Notes: generated from the sequence alone by a model not told the origin. A stretch of DNA of 64,000 nucleotides from Amoebidium appalachense (GCA_963693365.1 CAVNZM010000002.1:7192001-7256000), one strand, 5' to 3'; shown: positions 51,083 through 61,863, counted from the first letter of the stretch. Program-made: numbers and translations.

Positions 51083-53870
51083 TGTGTGTGTGTGCGCGTG
51101 CGCTATAATTTTGTAGTGATGTGTTTCTCAAGCCAATCAATACATCTAATAAACAGGTCGTAGTTACGCGTGTTTAGTATAAAATCAAGGATGTTGTAAT
51201 TTACAGGTAGGCTATCTTTCTGGGTGTCTGTTGTGAATGTGACGTGTGTGTGTTGCGGTATTATGTGGTCTATCAAACTACATTTGGCGATACATGACCG
51301 GTTAAACTGGTGTGTGTGTGTGTTGTTTGGGCATGCAAATGATGCCACCTTATACTTATTAGATCTCCACTGTATAGCACGTGTACAGTAAAAGCGTGGT
51401 AATTGATCAATAATACCATCAGCTAGAGAAAGACCAGTTCTACAGGAAGGTAATATGTATTTAGGTGTTATACACTTGCGAGTGCCATATTTGGCAATAT
51501 GGTTGAGGCGGTCAGTATATATAAAACGAGACATAAGGCTTAGTTTTTCAAGGTGTATGCTTTCATCGGGTCTAGTGTCGTGTGGTATCTTTTTCCATTT
51601 GTTATATTGCGTGATTATCTTGTGATTGTGTACATGTTTAATAAGTAAGTGGCAGTCCAAAGTCACACACACCCTATTGCGGGGTTTATTTGTATTTGTG
51701 CCCAGGGGAGAAGGGGAGAGAGAGGGGAGGAAAGAGGGGAGAGGTGAGGAGGGGACAGGTCGGATAGAGAAGAGAGGGTGGGAGGGCAAATACTTCTTTA
51801 AGCGGCTTATGTGCTTATTGAATTTCAGCGCGAGATAGGATACTCTAGCAGCTATTGGGACCAGACCATATATCGAGAGCGTTACAGGCCCAGGTTTACA
51901 ACAGTTGTTAGATAGAAAGGAGGCAACTTCTGCTTCAAGGAAATTTGCCAAGGGTTTAAGCGCTCTAGTTCTCTCTTTCTTGATCCAAGCGGCGAGAAGG
52001 GGTAAACCATATTCACATGCCGGGAAGACAAAAGTGCGAATAAATGTAAGTCTAATAGAAGGATGGAGGGGTGTGTCTTTAAAAATATTAGCCGAGAAGA
52101 AAGCTAACCGCTTACGAGCCAACTCTACCCTCTTTTCGACCATATGGGGAAACATAACACCAACAGAATCAACCGGAACACCAAGATATTTGTATTCTGG
52201 AACTATAGGTACAGGTTTGGATGATAATGTCAATGTGTGTAAATTGTTAGCTATATCAGGTACAAGAACACCACATTTGTCTATGTTAAGGATCATAAGG
52301 TTTGCCTTGCACCACTCTGACACTACATCGAACAATCTTTGCAGGCGTCTAGGGGTACGGGCAAGGAGGGACAGATCATCAGCATAGAGAAGTGCAGGCG
52401 GAAAGTTATTAATAGGGTCATCGTTTTCGGCGTAAATCTTGACAGCCAAATCATCTATAGATAGGTTAAACAAAAAGGGGCTAAGCAATGAACCCTGCAA
52501 GAGACCTCTAGTACGAGCAAAACCATATGAAAGATGCCCATTAACCACAGCTCTACCATAGGTTTGAGACAAGAGTGCTTCTAACAGAACACCAATGCAG
52601 TGTGGTACACCCCGTGCAGCAAGCTTTTCCCATAGGAGACCAGGGGAGACAGAATCGTAAGCAGTTTTCCAATCAATAAAGCCAACATATTGTGCACCAA
52701 CTTGCATAGAATCGTGCAGTGCCATTATTTGAACATAACATGAATTGTTTTTACGAAAAGCGGATTGGCATGGGTGTATGTGAAGAATAGATTGAAACCT
52801 AGGGTGATGTGCAAATAACCTAAGTAAGCAAGCTTCAAAGAATCTACGAACAACCTGGGTTAGTGTAATGGGGCGAAAGGATGATATGGGGCCCTCAGAG
52901 TCCTTCTTAACTATGGGGATCACTAAGGTATCTAACCAAGATGACGGGACATGTCCACATTTAACACACCAAGAAAAGAGAGAGCTTAACATGATAGTAA
53001 GATCAGGTTTAATAGCACGATCACTTTCCTTTTGTGGGTAGGAGGGAACAAGGATTTTAAGAAACCCAGCAGGGAGTCCATCAGGTCCACAAGACTTACT
53101 AGAGCTATAACTAGATATCACAGACCATATGGCATCGGGACTGAAAAAGGGGAGGATCGATTCTATGGGGATAGATGGGTCTACAGGCCACACAATAGGT
53201 TTCTGAGCGGGGGTCCTATCTTTAAACAGTTCCGAGAAATACTTATCAGAGTCTATGAGGGGGTCTCCAGTGGTATCACCAATAATACGAGCAGGGGGGC
53301 CAAATCGATTCATACTAGCAAGCCGGCGCAAGCTTTCCTTTTGAGACAGGGGTTCACCTAGTCTAGCGGGAGTGGTGTTTGGTAACAAGAGAGCATCGGG
53401 ATATTCCTTCCTACCACCGCCAGCATAATCACCGAGATCTATCAAATCATCAACAATAAAGTTAGTGCATGTATCTAGTACGAGATGTGAATCTGGCCTG
53501 GCTTGTGCAGATTCTAATAGGCGCATATATATAGGGTGTTTCGTAGCATAGCATACACATACATCAACTCTACCCCACTGTGACTTAAGCTGGGATAGAC
53601 GGAGGCGAAAGGTGGGAGGGGGGAGGGGGGAGCAGATCAAGGGAGATCTTAGGTAGGAAAAGGATAGGAGAGTGGTCAGATGACCTAGAGAGGTTAGGAG
53701 GGAGAGAGAGTTTTGACATGGTTGATGGCCAAAAGGCCACTCCCCAGTCGGTGTTGTGGGCATGGGATATTTGAGGGAACCGCAAAGTGTGACTTTGGAC
53801 ATACCTTGTGTCGTATCCTAATGTATGTGTACTAGAGACGCGGCACTCTACTAAGTGTACACACACGAAA
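50949..53870 (-). mobile_element. LINE (non-LTR retrotransposon), 5' end interrupted or truncated
   Basis: On the minus strand: the C-terminal end of an endonuclease domain (..SDHSPILF, 53660-53866), a reverse-transcriptase frame, an AC-rich 3' UTR (51029-51096) and a 43-nt poly(A) tail (T run 50949-50991). The Gypsy LTR begins where the endonuclease frame is cut, at about 53825-53870. Confidence 0.8.
51103..53802 (-). CDS. LINE ORF2-type reverse transcriptase (899-codon frame)
   Basis: RT motifs in order: SSKSCGPDGLPAGFLK (233-248), FRPITLT (309-315), GFIDWKTAYDSV (374-385), LLQGSLLSPFLFNLSIDDL (434-452) and the catalytic YADD (473-476), followed by a thumb and a Cys/His-containing C-terminus. 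Coding proper starts around residue 65; before that the frame is antisense to nothing known. The endonuclease end (SDHSPI) lies in another frame at 53660-53866, so the ORF is broken near the G-rich run at 53617-53632. Catalytic residues are present, but the element is not intact. Confidence 0.85.
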   Translation of the reverse strand: MSKVTLCGSLKYPMPTTPTGEWPFGHQPCQNSLSLLTSLGHLTTLLSFSYLRSPLICSPLPPPTFRLRLSQLKSQWGRVDVCVCYATKHPIYMRLLESAQARPDSHLVLDTCTNFIVDDLIDLGDYAGGGRKEYPDALLLPNTTPARLGEPLSQKESLRRLASMNRFGPPARIIGDTTGDPLIDSDKYFSELFKDRTPAQKPIVWPVDPSIPIESILPFFSPDAIWSVISSYSSSKSCGPDGLPAGFLKILVPSYPQKESDRAIKPDLTIMLSSLFSWCVKCGHVPSSWLDTLVIPIVKKDSEGPISSFRPITLTQVVRRFFEACLLRLFAHHPRFQSILHIHPCQSAFRKNNSCYVQIMALHDSMQVGAQYVGFIDWKTAYDSVSPGLLWEKLAARGVPHCIGVLLEALLSQTYGRAVVNGHLSYGFARTRGLLQGSLLSPFLFNLSIDDLAVKIYAENDDPINNFPPALLYADDLSLLARTPRRLQRLFDVVSEWCKANLMILNIDKCGVLVPDIANNLHTLTLSSKPVPIVPEYKYLGVPVDSVGVMFPHMVEKRVELARKRLAFFSANIFKDTPLHPSIRLTFIRTFVFPACEYGLPLLAAWIKKERTRALKPLANFLEAEVASFLSNNCCKPGPVTLSIYGLVPIAARVSYLALKFNKHISRLKKYLPSHPLFSIRPVPSSPLPSFLPSLSPSPLGTNTNKPRNRVCVTLDCHLLIKHVHNHKIITQYNKWKKIPHDTRPDESIHLEKLSLMSRFIYTDRLNHIAKYGTRKCITPKYILPSCRTGLSLADGIIDQLPRFYCTRAIQWRSNKYKVASFACPNNTHTHQFNRSCIAKCSLIDHIIPQHTHVTFTTDTQKDSLPVNYNILDFILNTRNYDLFIRCIDWLEKHITTKL

Positions 53871-54584
53871 AGGAACGAACGTGTACAGAAAAACGGTAAA
53901 GTTTATTAAGACCAGGCTCCGACGGGCAAACTTAGATCCGTACGGATTGAGTCTAAGTTACGACTGAGGCCATCAAGGCCGTGCCCTACAAGATCATCAT
54001 CACCTGGCCCCCTACGATGCCACATTCCATTAACATTCCGATCTACTTTTATCGTGCGCCTGCACGAGCTAAGTCGATCTACTCAACTAATATATTTATC
54101 CAAGTCTCACCCCTCACCCTCCCCCTAGTGGCACCGCAGAGTCTAAATCTACATTTCATACTATCCTCCCCCCCCCTCCCTCCCCCCCTTTCCTCTACAT
54201 CTAAATATATAAATACGTTTGGCAACATATACTATCAAACCTTGCCAATCCTTACAAAAGGGCTTCTGCCCGAACAATGACATTCCTAAGTCCTCCTACG
54301 ATCTATCCTACACACTAATTAGAATTCTATTGGACGGCTGTCCCGGCTGACGTGGTCCAATGCCCTGCGCCGGCAGAGGCAAGATGCACGCAGCTGTACA
54401 GCTATCTTGAGGCCCCGGACTTGATCTTGATGATCTGTGGACCCGGGCCACCCCCCCCCCCCCCCCCCCCCCCCGATCTCGATCGTAGACTTAGGCTAAT
54501 CTGCTGAGACGGATTAGTATATGTCAACTCCCCCCCCGGCCCCCGGAAAAGCTGAGTCCCACCTCAGTCACATTACATCTAACA
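53825..54584 (-). repeat. Gypsy 3' LTR (right border exact, left approximate)
   Basis: On the minus strand it starts TGTTAGATGTAATGTGACTG directly after TTTTTAGGGGG (polypurine tract, 54585-54595). It contains AATAAA in TCTTAATAAACTTTACC and ends near TAGTACACA. About 760 bp. It includes poly-C at 54451-54474. The matching 5' LTR is outside the window. Confidence 0.6.
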
Positions 54585-54708
54585 CCCCCTAAAAAGACAT
54601 AGACTAATCAGTCTCCTAAAAAAATTAAATTAAATAAATTACGAAGAAAAATAATAAATTAATCTACACCATAAGCTTGATACCTACGGAGACACCTATG
54701 ATAATAAA

Positions 54709-56034
54709 TTAAATTCCTACGACTACGTTCACACTCCTCCTCGGTCTCCTCCCCTCCCTCCCCCCTCCCCCCGTGTGTCTACGTGTATTTGCATCACTCC
54801 CCCCCCCGGCCCCCTCCCCCACCGACTTTTTCACACCACGATTAAACTGAGGAATAACTCTCTTTGGCCGAGAGGGAGCACTAGGCAACTCCCTCTGCAC
54901 TAATCTAGCCTCATAAGCACGAATAGAAAACGGGCAATCCAAATGAAACTCAGGCAACCACTGATCTTCCTGATAACCTCCCTCAAAACGAATTAAATAA
55001 TAATTTACCTTACCTTCCTTACCTTCGATAACCTTTTTATCCATAATTTTATCTACTGCAGCCTCCGATACATCCACCGACCCGTCATAGTCGGGGGTGA
55101 ATGCATCTAACACTCGACGGCCCTCCGGCCGTTTAACCCTAAGGGCCCTATCATAATATTCCTTTATATCATCTACATTATAAAATCTAACATCACTCTC
55201 ATTATCTAACCTCTGCACCTTATATTCCGTCGGACCTAACCTAGCCACTATTTTATACGGACCGATAAAAAGAGGCAACCATTTCTTACCATACTTACGA
55301 AGACCTTCACCTTCACCCTTACCTTCCTGCTCCTGCTTATATCTCTTCTTCCTAGTATGATCCCTAATTAAAACTAAAGTACCCTCGGCAAATTCACGTA
55401 ACGGACGTGTGGACACGTCTGTACGTGCCTGTGCCTGCTGTGTACGGGCCAGAGCTGCATCACGTGCAGCCCGGGCCCGGGTTAGTAGCTGCTCCCGGAA
55501 CTCAGTCCAGTGGGGATAAGTTAGTCGGTCAGCCCCCCCCATCGGCAAAAGTGCCGTATCTAACAAACTAATAGCCTCCTGCCCATAGACCAAATAAAAC
55601 GGAGAAAAACCAGTCACAGCATGAGGGGTAGAATTATATGAATGAGCAATAAACCTAGACATATGATCCCAATCATTAGCCTCCACATCCACCATTTTGC
55701 CAAAGGACTTCTGAAACACTGCATGCACACGTTCAGAGATGGCATTTGCTTGAGGGTGATATGCAGACGTAGTGATATGAGCTACCCTTAAAATTTTACA
55801 CACCTCCGACACCAACTGATTTAAAAACACACGACTCCTATCCGTTAACAAAACACGAGGACAACCAAACCTAAGACAAATTTCATCCACAAAAATACGA
55901 GCAAACAAAACGGCATTAGCAGTGGGGAGAGGAAAAACTTCAACCCAACGAGTGGCCACATCGGTGACGGTAACAAGAACAGTGTTACCCTCAACCGTAG
56001 AATTAAAAGGACCGACCACATCCACTGCTACCCT
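54709..56034 (-). CDS. Gypsy (chromovirus) integrase core and chromodomain, C-terminal half
   Basis: Integrase D,D35E: Asp in VDVVGPF, Asp in LLTDRS, Glu in NAISER with exactly 35 residues between the last two. Then a GPY/F-type region (FIGPYKIVARLGPTEY) and a chromodomain (AAVDKIMDKKVIEGKEGKVN, then QEDQWLPEFHL). The chromodomain directs integration to marked chromatin in chromoviruses. It is cut at 56034 by the Copia insertion; the rest of the polyprotein is at 62790-64000. Confidence 0.85.
   Translation of the reverse strand, partial: RVAVDVVGPFNSTVEGNTVLVTVTDVATRWVEVFPLPTANAVLFARIFVDEICLRFGCPRVLLTDRSRVFLNQLVSEVCKILRVAHITTSAYHPQANAISERVHAVFQKSFGKMVDVEANDWDHMSRFIAHSYNSTPHAVTGFSPFYLVYGQEAISLLDTALLPMGGADRLTYPHWTEFREQLLTRARAARDAALARTQQAQARTDVSTRPLREFAEGTLVLIRDHTRKKRYKQEQEGKGEGEGLRKYGKKWLPLFIGPYKIVARLGPTEYKVQRLDNESDVRFYNVDDIKEYYDRALRVKRPEGRRVLDAFTPDYDGSVDVSEAAVDKIMDKKVIEGKEGKVNYYLIRFEGGYQEDQWLPEFHLDCPFSIRAYEARLVQRELPSAPSRPKRVIPQFNRGVKKSVGEGAGGGSDANTRRHTGGGGREGRRPRRSVNVVVGI
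56030..56034. repeat. Target-site duplication ACCCT (left)
   Basis: Five bases before the left Copia LTR, identical to 62790-62794 after the right LTR. Removing one copy with the element puts the two Gypsy halves back in frame. Confidence 0.95.
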
Positions 56035-56960
56035 TGTTAAATGTTATAAGTATTTAGGATGTAAGCAGAGACACAGTGGTGCAGTGTGAAAACACCACAG
56101 ACACACACAACAACAAAACACGGAACGATCGGAGCAGTGTACACAACAGACATCAATGTTTAGACACGACTGAACTGAATTTATTCTGATCTTCGAATAA
56201 ATACCTGAAATTCCTCTAAGTCCAATCCATACATGATTTCCGACCAGTCGGAAATCAGATCCATCTCTAATAGAAACCAATCACTAAGAACCAATTGCTT
56301 TCAGAGAGATCCGGTACGCGGAGGCGTACACGATAGGACACAGACACTAGTTAGGATCAACTCGTGTCATCATCAAGGAAGTTCTAACCTATGACATACT
56401 GCAAAGACTCAGACATATCACACTTAACCTTGATGATTGGTTAAAGCCCGGCAACACATGAAAACTAAAGTGAATTAATGAAGTCTAAACACACATGCTA
56501 TTCTAAGTGTAGCCTAAGTGTGTTACCGTCCAATGAACACGTATTAAGTAACACAAATCTACCTAACATATATTAGTAGAAAAAGAAATACGATTATACA
56601 CATGAAGACAAGGAGAGAAAGAAAAGAAAATAAGGAAGGAGAAAGAGGAAGGAAAAGAGAGCACAGATCAACAAACAAGATAGTAATAGCATAACTATAA
56701 CCAGAGATATTTATGTACACACGAACATGTACACGTCTCTCCCTGAGTGGGTGGATCCGTGAACACACATATAAATATTCTAATCGATATTACAATACAC
56801 GATTAAAGCCGATACAACACGATTACAAGTATACAAGCATATCGGAGATCGATGCTACACTTTACATAATAGGAGTGTGGCATTTACACTAAGCATATGA
56901 ACTGAAACATAACACAAACTGAGAAGATCTTACCATATGTAAATACTACGTATTACAACA
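56035..56960 (-). repeat. Copia 3' LTR (926 bp)
   Basis: Plus-strand ends TGTTAAATG...TACAACA, so the LTR has TG/CA termini with a TGTT/AACA inverted pair. It differs from 61864-62789 at one position by eye (A at 56762 against T). Confidence 0.95.
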
Positions 56961-57391
56961 TCCCCACTTAAGACTTTGAAGTTTGTGTTATCATATCCCC
57001 ACTGAACTAGTGAAATCTCCCCACTTGAGAACAGAAACGGAAAAAAAAAATTAAAGTGTGTACTTTTCCCGGGGGGGGGGGGGGGGGGGGGGGGGGGGAA
57101 GGGGGGGGGGAGGGGGGGGGGGGGGGAAGGGGGGGGGGGGGGGGGGGGAAGGGGGGGGGGGGGGAGGGGGGGAAGGAACCGGGGCAAAAACAACGAATAT
57201 ATATAACGTGTATAGGCGGTGTTTGATTAACTGGGTTTTAAACCAGTGAAAGATAGAGTAGAGTGATGGTACAGGTCAAACCTTATATATAAACCCTAAG
57301 TGGGCATACCCACAAAGGCAATACATATGATATAATGATGTTGATAAAGTAAGTAGTACACATGAGAAAATCACTCTTGAAGTAGGTCGGG
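56961..57391 (-). other. Copia 3' UTR: polypurine tract and C-rich tract
   Basis: The polypurine tract AAGTGGGGA lies at 56961-56969. Two further G-rich copies, AGTGGGGATATG and AAGTGGGGAGATTT, are at 56994-57030. A block of about 100 bp of G with A interruptions (57070-57175, C-rich in the transcript) follows. The last 215 bp are unique. Confidence 0.8.
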
Positions 57392-60300
57392 TCAATCCAC
57401 AATATCCGGTAAACAAAGTCGAGCACGATGGTGGACATGACTCGGGCCGGGGAGGGGTTTGGTGAGTATGTCAGCTAAGTTGTGGGCTGACTCAACGTAG
57501 TGGACAACCACGTCCCCACTGGCAATGTAGTCCTTGGTGTTGTGATACCGGACGGCAATGTGTTTGGTACGGTGCTTGATGCCGGTGGAGTTGACGATGG
57601 CAATGGTCGACTGGTTGTCACAGTACACCGGAGTCGGAGCAAGCATGGGACAGCCGAGTTCCTTGAAGAGGTCACGGACCCAAGCAACTTCTTGGGTGCC
57701 AGCATTGAGAGCAATCAGCTCAGCTTCAGTGGTGCTGGTGGCCGTGATGGGCTGGAGCTTGGAGTACCAGATGACGGGCATACCAGCAAACACGATAATG
57801 TAGCCGGTGGTAGACTTCTTGCTGTCGGCACAACCAGCAAAGTCAGCATCCGTGTAGCATTCGAGTATGGGGGACTGGGTGGCCGAGTACTTGTAGTCAA
57901 TGCCAAGGTCAATGGTGCCGAGCAGGTACCGGGCCACACGACGGAGAAGGTCCCAGTGAGTCTTGCCGGGGTTGGTGCTGAACCGACCAAGGAAGCCGAT
58001 GGCATAGGCAATGTCGGGACGTGTGCACCGTGCCACCCAGAGGAGACGGCCGAGTAACTCACGGTAGGGCACGGTGAACGGTTGGGGGGGGCAATCAGCC
58101 AGGGAGACGGTGGTGCCTGCAGGGATGGGGGTAGACTTGGACTTGGCATCGGTGAGGTTGAAGTCGTGGATGATATCCATGATGTAAGACCTCTGGTGCA
58201 TGTGGAGGTGATGGGGATCAGAGTGATTAAAATCAACACCGAGCATACGGTCAAATGGACTCATACGACAGCTGGCCATCTTGCTGATGTGGGCAGCCAG
58301 GTCACTGGCAGCAGTAGAACCCCGGGTGTTGGTGATGGTGGAGTCATCGACGTAGTTACCAGCCCGTACCACATCGTTGTTGGGGAAGAACCGGAGGTAG
58401 ATGCACGGGTCGGTCTTAGTACGGGTCAGGCCATGGGCAAGAAGAATGCCGTCGAGGAAGTCGTACCAAGCCTTGGAGGCTTGCTTGAGGCCGTACAGGG
58501 CTTTCTTGAGTCTCCAGACCTTGCCAAGTGTGGCCATGGTGATGAATCCCGGGGGTTGTTTCATGTAGATGGTCTCGGTGAGTGGGCTGTTGAGAAAGGC
58601 CGTAGACACGTCGAGTTGATGTATGTCATGACCTTCAACAACGGCCAGAGCTAGGATGGCACGGAGAGCAGCCGGACGGATGACAGGGCTCTCAATCAAC
58701 TCATAGTCAACACCGTATTGCTGACTGAAGCCTTGAGCAACACCACGTGCCTTGATCTTGGTGTCACCAGCCGAGTTGAGAGTTTTCTCGGAGACAATCC
58801 ACTTGAAGCCGACGATGTTAGCACCAGGGGGAGGGTCAACAAGTTCAAAGATGTCTTTGTCGACGAAGGCTTGATACTCAGCAGTCAGGGCTGACTTGAC
58901 CTGATCACCATTGGGTCCGGAACAGAGTTGACGGACAAGTTTGGGTAGTTGGTCGATGTTGATGGGGGGACCGGGGGGGACTGGCAGGGTGGTGGTGGCT
59001 TGAAGTCCAACCTTGCCCTGGAGACGGGCAGAACGACGGGGTGCAGGAACCGGGGTAGGTGGAGACGGTGGGGGGGGAACTTGGAAGTTCGGAAGTGCAG
59101 GGGGGGCAACCTCCGGGCTGGACGGGGCCGAGTGGAAGTTGTCGGGGGAGCCGGGTCGGATGGGTGTGACGTTGCCAGGGCCAGGATGAGGGTCGGCAGG
59201 CTGGACGGGCACGGGGGCAGGGGGGCCGGTGGGGGGGGGGGGTGTCGGGGGAACGACGATGGCAGGAGGGGGGCCAGAGTACACCAGACAAACATCATCT
59301 TCAGTGTCAACTGTGGGGGGTGGGGTGGTCGAGGTAGCAGTGGTGTCGGGGGTCGGAAGGGTTGATGGAATGTCGGACGGGAGATAAGCTGATTCGTCGA
59401 AAATCACATCACGGAAGAGGCCGACACGATGGGTGGTGGCATTGAAGATCCGGTGGCAGTGTGATTGAAGATCATAGCCGATATACATGCCGAGTTTGAC
59501 GGTGGGGGCCAGCATGTTCCGTTTAGAGGCTGGCACGTGAGTGTAGGCAGGGCAACCGAACACTTTGAGCTCGGAGATGTCGGGCTTGACACCGTAGAAA
59601 ACCTCGAATGGTGTACGACCATTGGCAGTCGTGGACGGGGTGACGTTGATGATGTAGGCGGCATGTTGGAGGGCCTCAGCCCACAGTTTGGGAGACAGAG
59701 ACTGATCTTGGACTTGATGGAGGAGGCAACGGACAATCTCTTGGAGGAACCGCATACGTCGTTCAACATAGCCGTTCAGTTGAGGGCAGTCCACCGGAGC
59801 ATAGCTGGCCTTGATGCCCTGGGAGAGGCAAAAAGCACGGGTATCCTTGGAGGTGAACTCAGAGCCGGAGTCGAAGTGGTAAACACCAACTTTGGAGGGG
59901 GCATGGGTGGCAACGAGGTTGGTGTGAGCTGTGAGAATATCCAGGGTGGTGGTACGGTCGGCCATCGGGTAGATCTTGACGAGGCCAGAGGCACGGCAGA
60001 CAGTGACGAGAGCAACCTTGGAACCTCCGTACGATGTTGTGGTAGGCTCAAAAAAATCCCAATGCCATTCATGACCGGGGATGTTGGAGTGAGGACGGTC
60101 ACCCCTGAACGGAGCCTTGGTGGTCTTACCCATAATGCAGCCATGACAATCAGGAACATCACAGGCGAGGACAGAGGAGGGGAGACCAATAACAAGGTCG
60201 TGTTTCACCATGTCCTTGATGCTGGTCATAGCTCGGTGCCCCAGACGATGGTGCCAGATGGATGGGTTAACACTGGTAGTGGCAGCCAGAGCCACAGGAC

Positions 60301-61801
60301 GAGTGGGTGGTTGAATGGTGTAGTCCTTGAAGTAATACAGACCGTTGTGTAGACGGAGGTTGACGAGATGACGGCCGGTGAGTCGGTCGAAGAGGAATGA
60401 CGGAGTGGAGGCATCGTTCAAATCACCCTTGATGTATTCGGCAGCAGCTTGGGATGTTGAAATGAGGAAGGCTTGGCCAGACGGGGTGTAGTAGGCTTCA
60501 ATGGTTAGGGTGGAAGTGCCATGGTCGGTGGTGGTGTTGATGACGATATGGCCGGTGTGAGTGGCCAAGACGGGGGTGCCATTGAAGGCAGCAACGGGAG
60601 TCGGTGTCGGAAGGGGAGTGAGGTCATGGAAGAACTCACGGGTGGGGCAAACAGTCATGTTGCACCCGGAATCCCAGGCAGGGTCGGAGGACACGGGGAC
60701 GGAGCTAGCATTGTATGCCGAGAAAGCAAAGGAGACAGATTTCTCACTGCCTTGACGGGAACGGTTGTGTCTGGACATACGGCATTTCGGCTCAGGGCAA
60801 TCGATGATCGTGTGATCAGGCTCGTGGCAGTAGGAGCATTCTTTCACGGACGGGGTGTTAGAACGAGCCGGGGAATCAGAACGACGGGAACCCGAGAAAC
60901 GGGAACGACTGGGGGAACGAGACGTGGACCGGAAGGCAGGCCGGTGGGGGGAACGGGATCGGGTGTGCTGACGGGAGAGACGAGTTCGGAGGTCCGTGCC
61001 AGAGGTACGGTCAAGTCGGGTGCGTAAGTCACGGCGAGGAAGATCACGGGGGGGAGCACTGGCATTTAATGCCATGCTGGACTTGGAGGCACGGTGGGCA
61101 CGGTTGTTCCGGAGTTGCATCTTGAGGTCTTGACGTAACTCGATGCCCTTGACGTGGTTATGGAGGGACTCGAAGTCGGGGAATAGCTTATCACCGAAGT
61201 GATAGTCTTCGATAAGACGATTGAACTCAGGGGTGAGGTCGTCTCTGGTGGTGAGTTCATTGAAGAACTTCTCAGCTAGACGAGTGAAGTGAATGGACTC
61301 ATCTTGGAGAGACTGGAGCTGGTTCACGATGGTCTGCAGACGGCTCAGGTAGGTGGTGAATGATTCACCGGGCTGAAGGGCACAGGCATCCCACTGACGG
61401 TGAAGGATGCGGATCTGATCGGGTTTGCCTTGGAGATAGTGTTGACGGAATTTCCACATGGCCCGTTCAGGGTCCATGCCAATACGGTACTGGGCAACGG
61501 TGGTGAGGACGGAAGGGTCGATGTTCTGTATCATATGGAGCAGGAGGCAATTGCGGGCCTCTTTGAGTTCCGCGGTAGTGCCGTAGCCATAGAAGGGGGG
61601 TTCACCGTCAACCGCGACGGTGGTAGGGGGGACGTAGTTGTCAGCAAGGACAACATCCACGAGTCGGACACCTTTAGTGCCGGTCATCATGCCGAGAAAA
61701 ATGATTTCCCATTGAAAATAGGTAGTTTTGCTATCGGGACCAGTCTTCCCTTCACCTTTCCACATGGTGATTTTGTTTACGCCAGTTTTGTTTGGATCCA
61801 T
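57392..61801 (-). CDS. Copia gag-pol polyprotein (1469 aa)
   Basis: ATG at 61801. Gag about 1-320, with an Arg/Ser-rich stretch (250-320) and a zinc knuckle CSYCHEPDHTIIDC (322-335). Protease WDSG (376-379). Integrase HHCC (HHRLGH 517-522, CDVPDCHGC 547-555) and D582, D644, E680 (D35E). A Pro-rich linker (810-925). RT with QLDVSTAFL (D1064) and YVDD (1150-1153). RNase H with YTDADFAG (D1318), TEAELIAL (E1361) and YCDNQS (D1395). Gag order AP-INT-RT-RH defines Copia. All catalytic residues are present in one frame with no stop; gag and pol are fused without a frameshift, as in plant and many protist Copia elements. Confidence 0.95.
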   Translation of the reverse strand: MDPNKTGVNKITMWKGEGKTGPDSKTTYFQWEIIFLGMMTGTKGVRLVDVVLADNYVPPTTVAVDGEPPFYGYGTTAELKEARNCLLLHMIQNIDPSVLTTVAQYRIGMDPERAMWKFRQHYLQGKPDQIRILHRQWDACALQPGESFTTYLSRLQTIVNQLQSLQDESIHFTRLAEKFFNELTTRDDLTPEFNRLIEDYHFGDKLFPDFESLHNHVKGIELRQDLKMQLRNNRAHRASKSSMALNASAPPRDLPRRDLRTRLDRTSGTDLRTRLSRQHTRSRSPHRPAFRSTSRSPSRSRFSGSRRSDSPARSNTPSVKECSYCHEPDHTIIDCPEPKCRMSRHNRSRQGSEKSVSFAFSAYNASSVPVSSDPAWDSGCNMTVCPTREFFHDLTPLPTPTPVAAFNGTPVLATHTGHIVINTTTDHGTSTLTIEAYYTPSGQAFLISTSQAAAEYIKGDLNDASTPSFLFDRLTGRHLVNLRLHNGLYYFKDYTIQPPTRPVALAATTSVNPSIWHHRLGHRAMTSIKDMVKHDLVIGLPSSVLACDVPDCHGCIMGKTTKAPFRGDRPHSNIPGHEWHWDFFEPTTTSYGGSKVALVTVCRASGLVKIYPMADRTTTLDILTAHTNLVATHAPSKVGVYHFDSGSEFTSKDTRAFCLSQGIKASYAPVDCPQLNGYVERRMRFLQEIVRCLLHQVQDQSLSPKLWAEALQHAAYIINVTPSTTANGRTPFEVFYGVKPDISELKVFGCPAYTHVPASKRNMLAPTVKLGMYIGYDLQSHCHRIFNATTHRVGLFRDVIFDESAYLPSDIPSTLPTPDTTATSTTPPPTVDTEDDVCLVYSGPPPAIVVPPTPPPPTGPPAPVPVQPADPHPGPGNVTPIRPGSPDNFHSAPSSPEVAPPALPNFQVPPPPSPPTPVPAPRRSARLQGKVGLQATTTLPVPPGPPINIDQLPKLVRQLCSGPNGDQVKSALTAEYQAFVDKDIFELVDPPPGANIVGFKWIVSEKTLNSAGDTKIKARGVAQGFSQQYGVDYELIESPVIRPAALRAILALAVVEGHDIHQLDVSTAFLNSPLTETIYMKQPPGFITMATLGKVWRLKKALYGLKQASKAWYDFLDGILLAHGLTRTKTDPCIYLRFFPNNDVVRAGNYVDDSTITNTRGSTAASDLAAHISKMASCRMSPFDRMLGVDFNHSDPHHLHMHQRSYIMDIIHDFNLTDAKSKSTPIPAGTTVSLADCPPQPFTVPYRELLGRLLWVARCTRPDIAYAIGFLGRFSTNPGKTHWDLLRRVARYLLGTIDLGIDYKYSATQSPILECYTDADFAGCADSKKSTTGYIIVFAGMPVIWYSKLQPITATSTTEAELIALNAGTQEVAWVRDLFKELGCPMLAPTPVYCDNQSTIAIVNSTGIKHRTKHIAVRYHNTKDYIASGDVVVHYVESAHNLADILTKPLPGPSHVHHRARLCLPDIVD

Positions 61802-61863
61802 GATTGAAAAACGAGCGCGAGTTCTAGATGTGTGTAGGGAGCGTACAAAAGGGCTGCATAACC
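61802..61863 (-). promoter_or_regulatory. Copia leader and putative primer-binding site
   Basis: Directly after the 5' LTR the minus strand reads GGTTATGCAGCCC (61851-61863). GGTTATG is complementary to the anticodon arm of initiator tRNA-Met (CAU-AACC), the internal priming site used by Drosophila copia. The remainder differs from the usual complement by one extra base. It does not match the more common 3'-end tRNA-Met site. Confidence 0.5.

Noticed and set aside
56044-56280. 78-codon ORF present in both Copia LTRs (also 61873-62109)
   Set aside because: Identical only because the LTRs are identical; no start context or domain.
59465-60352. Antisense 295-codon ORF over the Copia integrase, and others at 57500-59365
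   Set aside because: Plus-strand shadows of a strongly coding GC-rich gag-pol frame.
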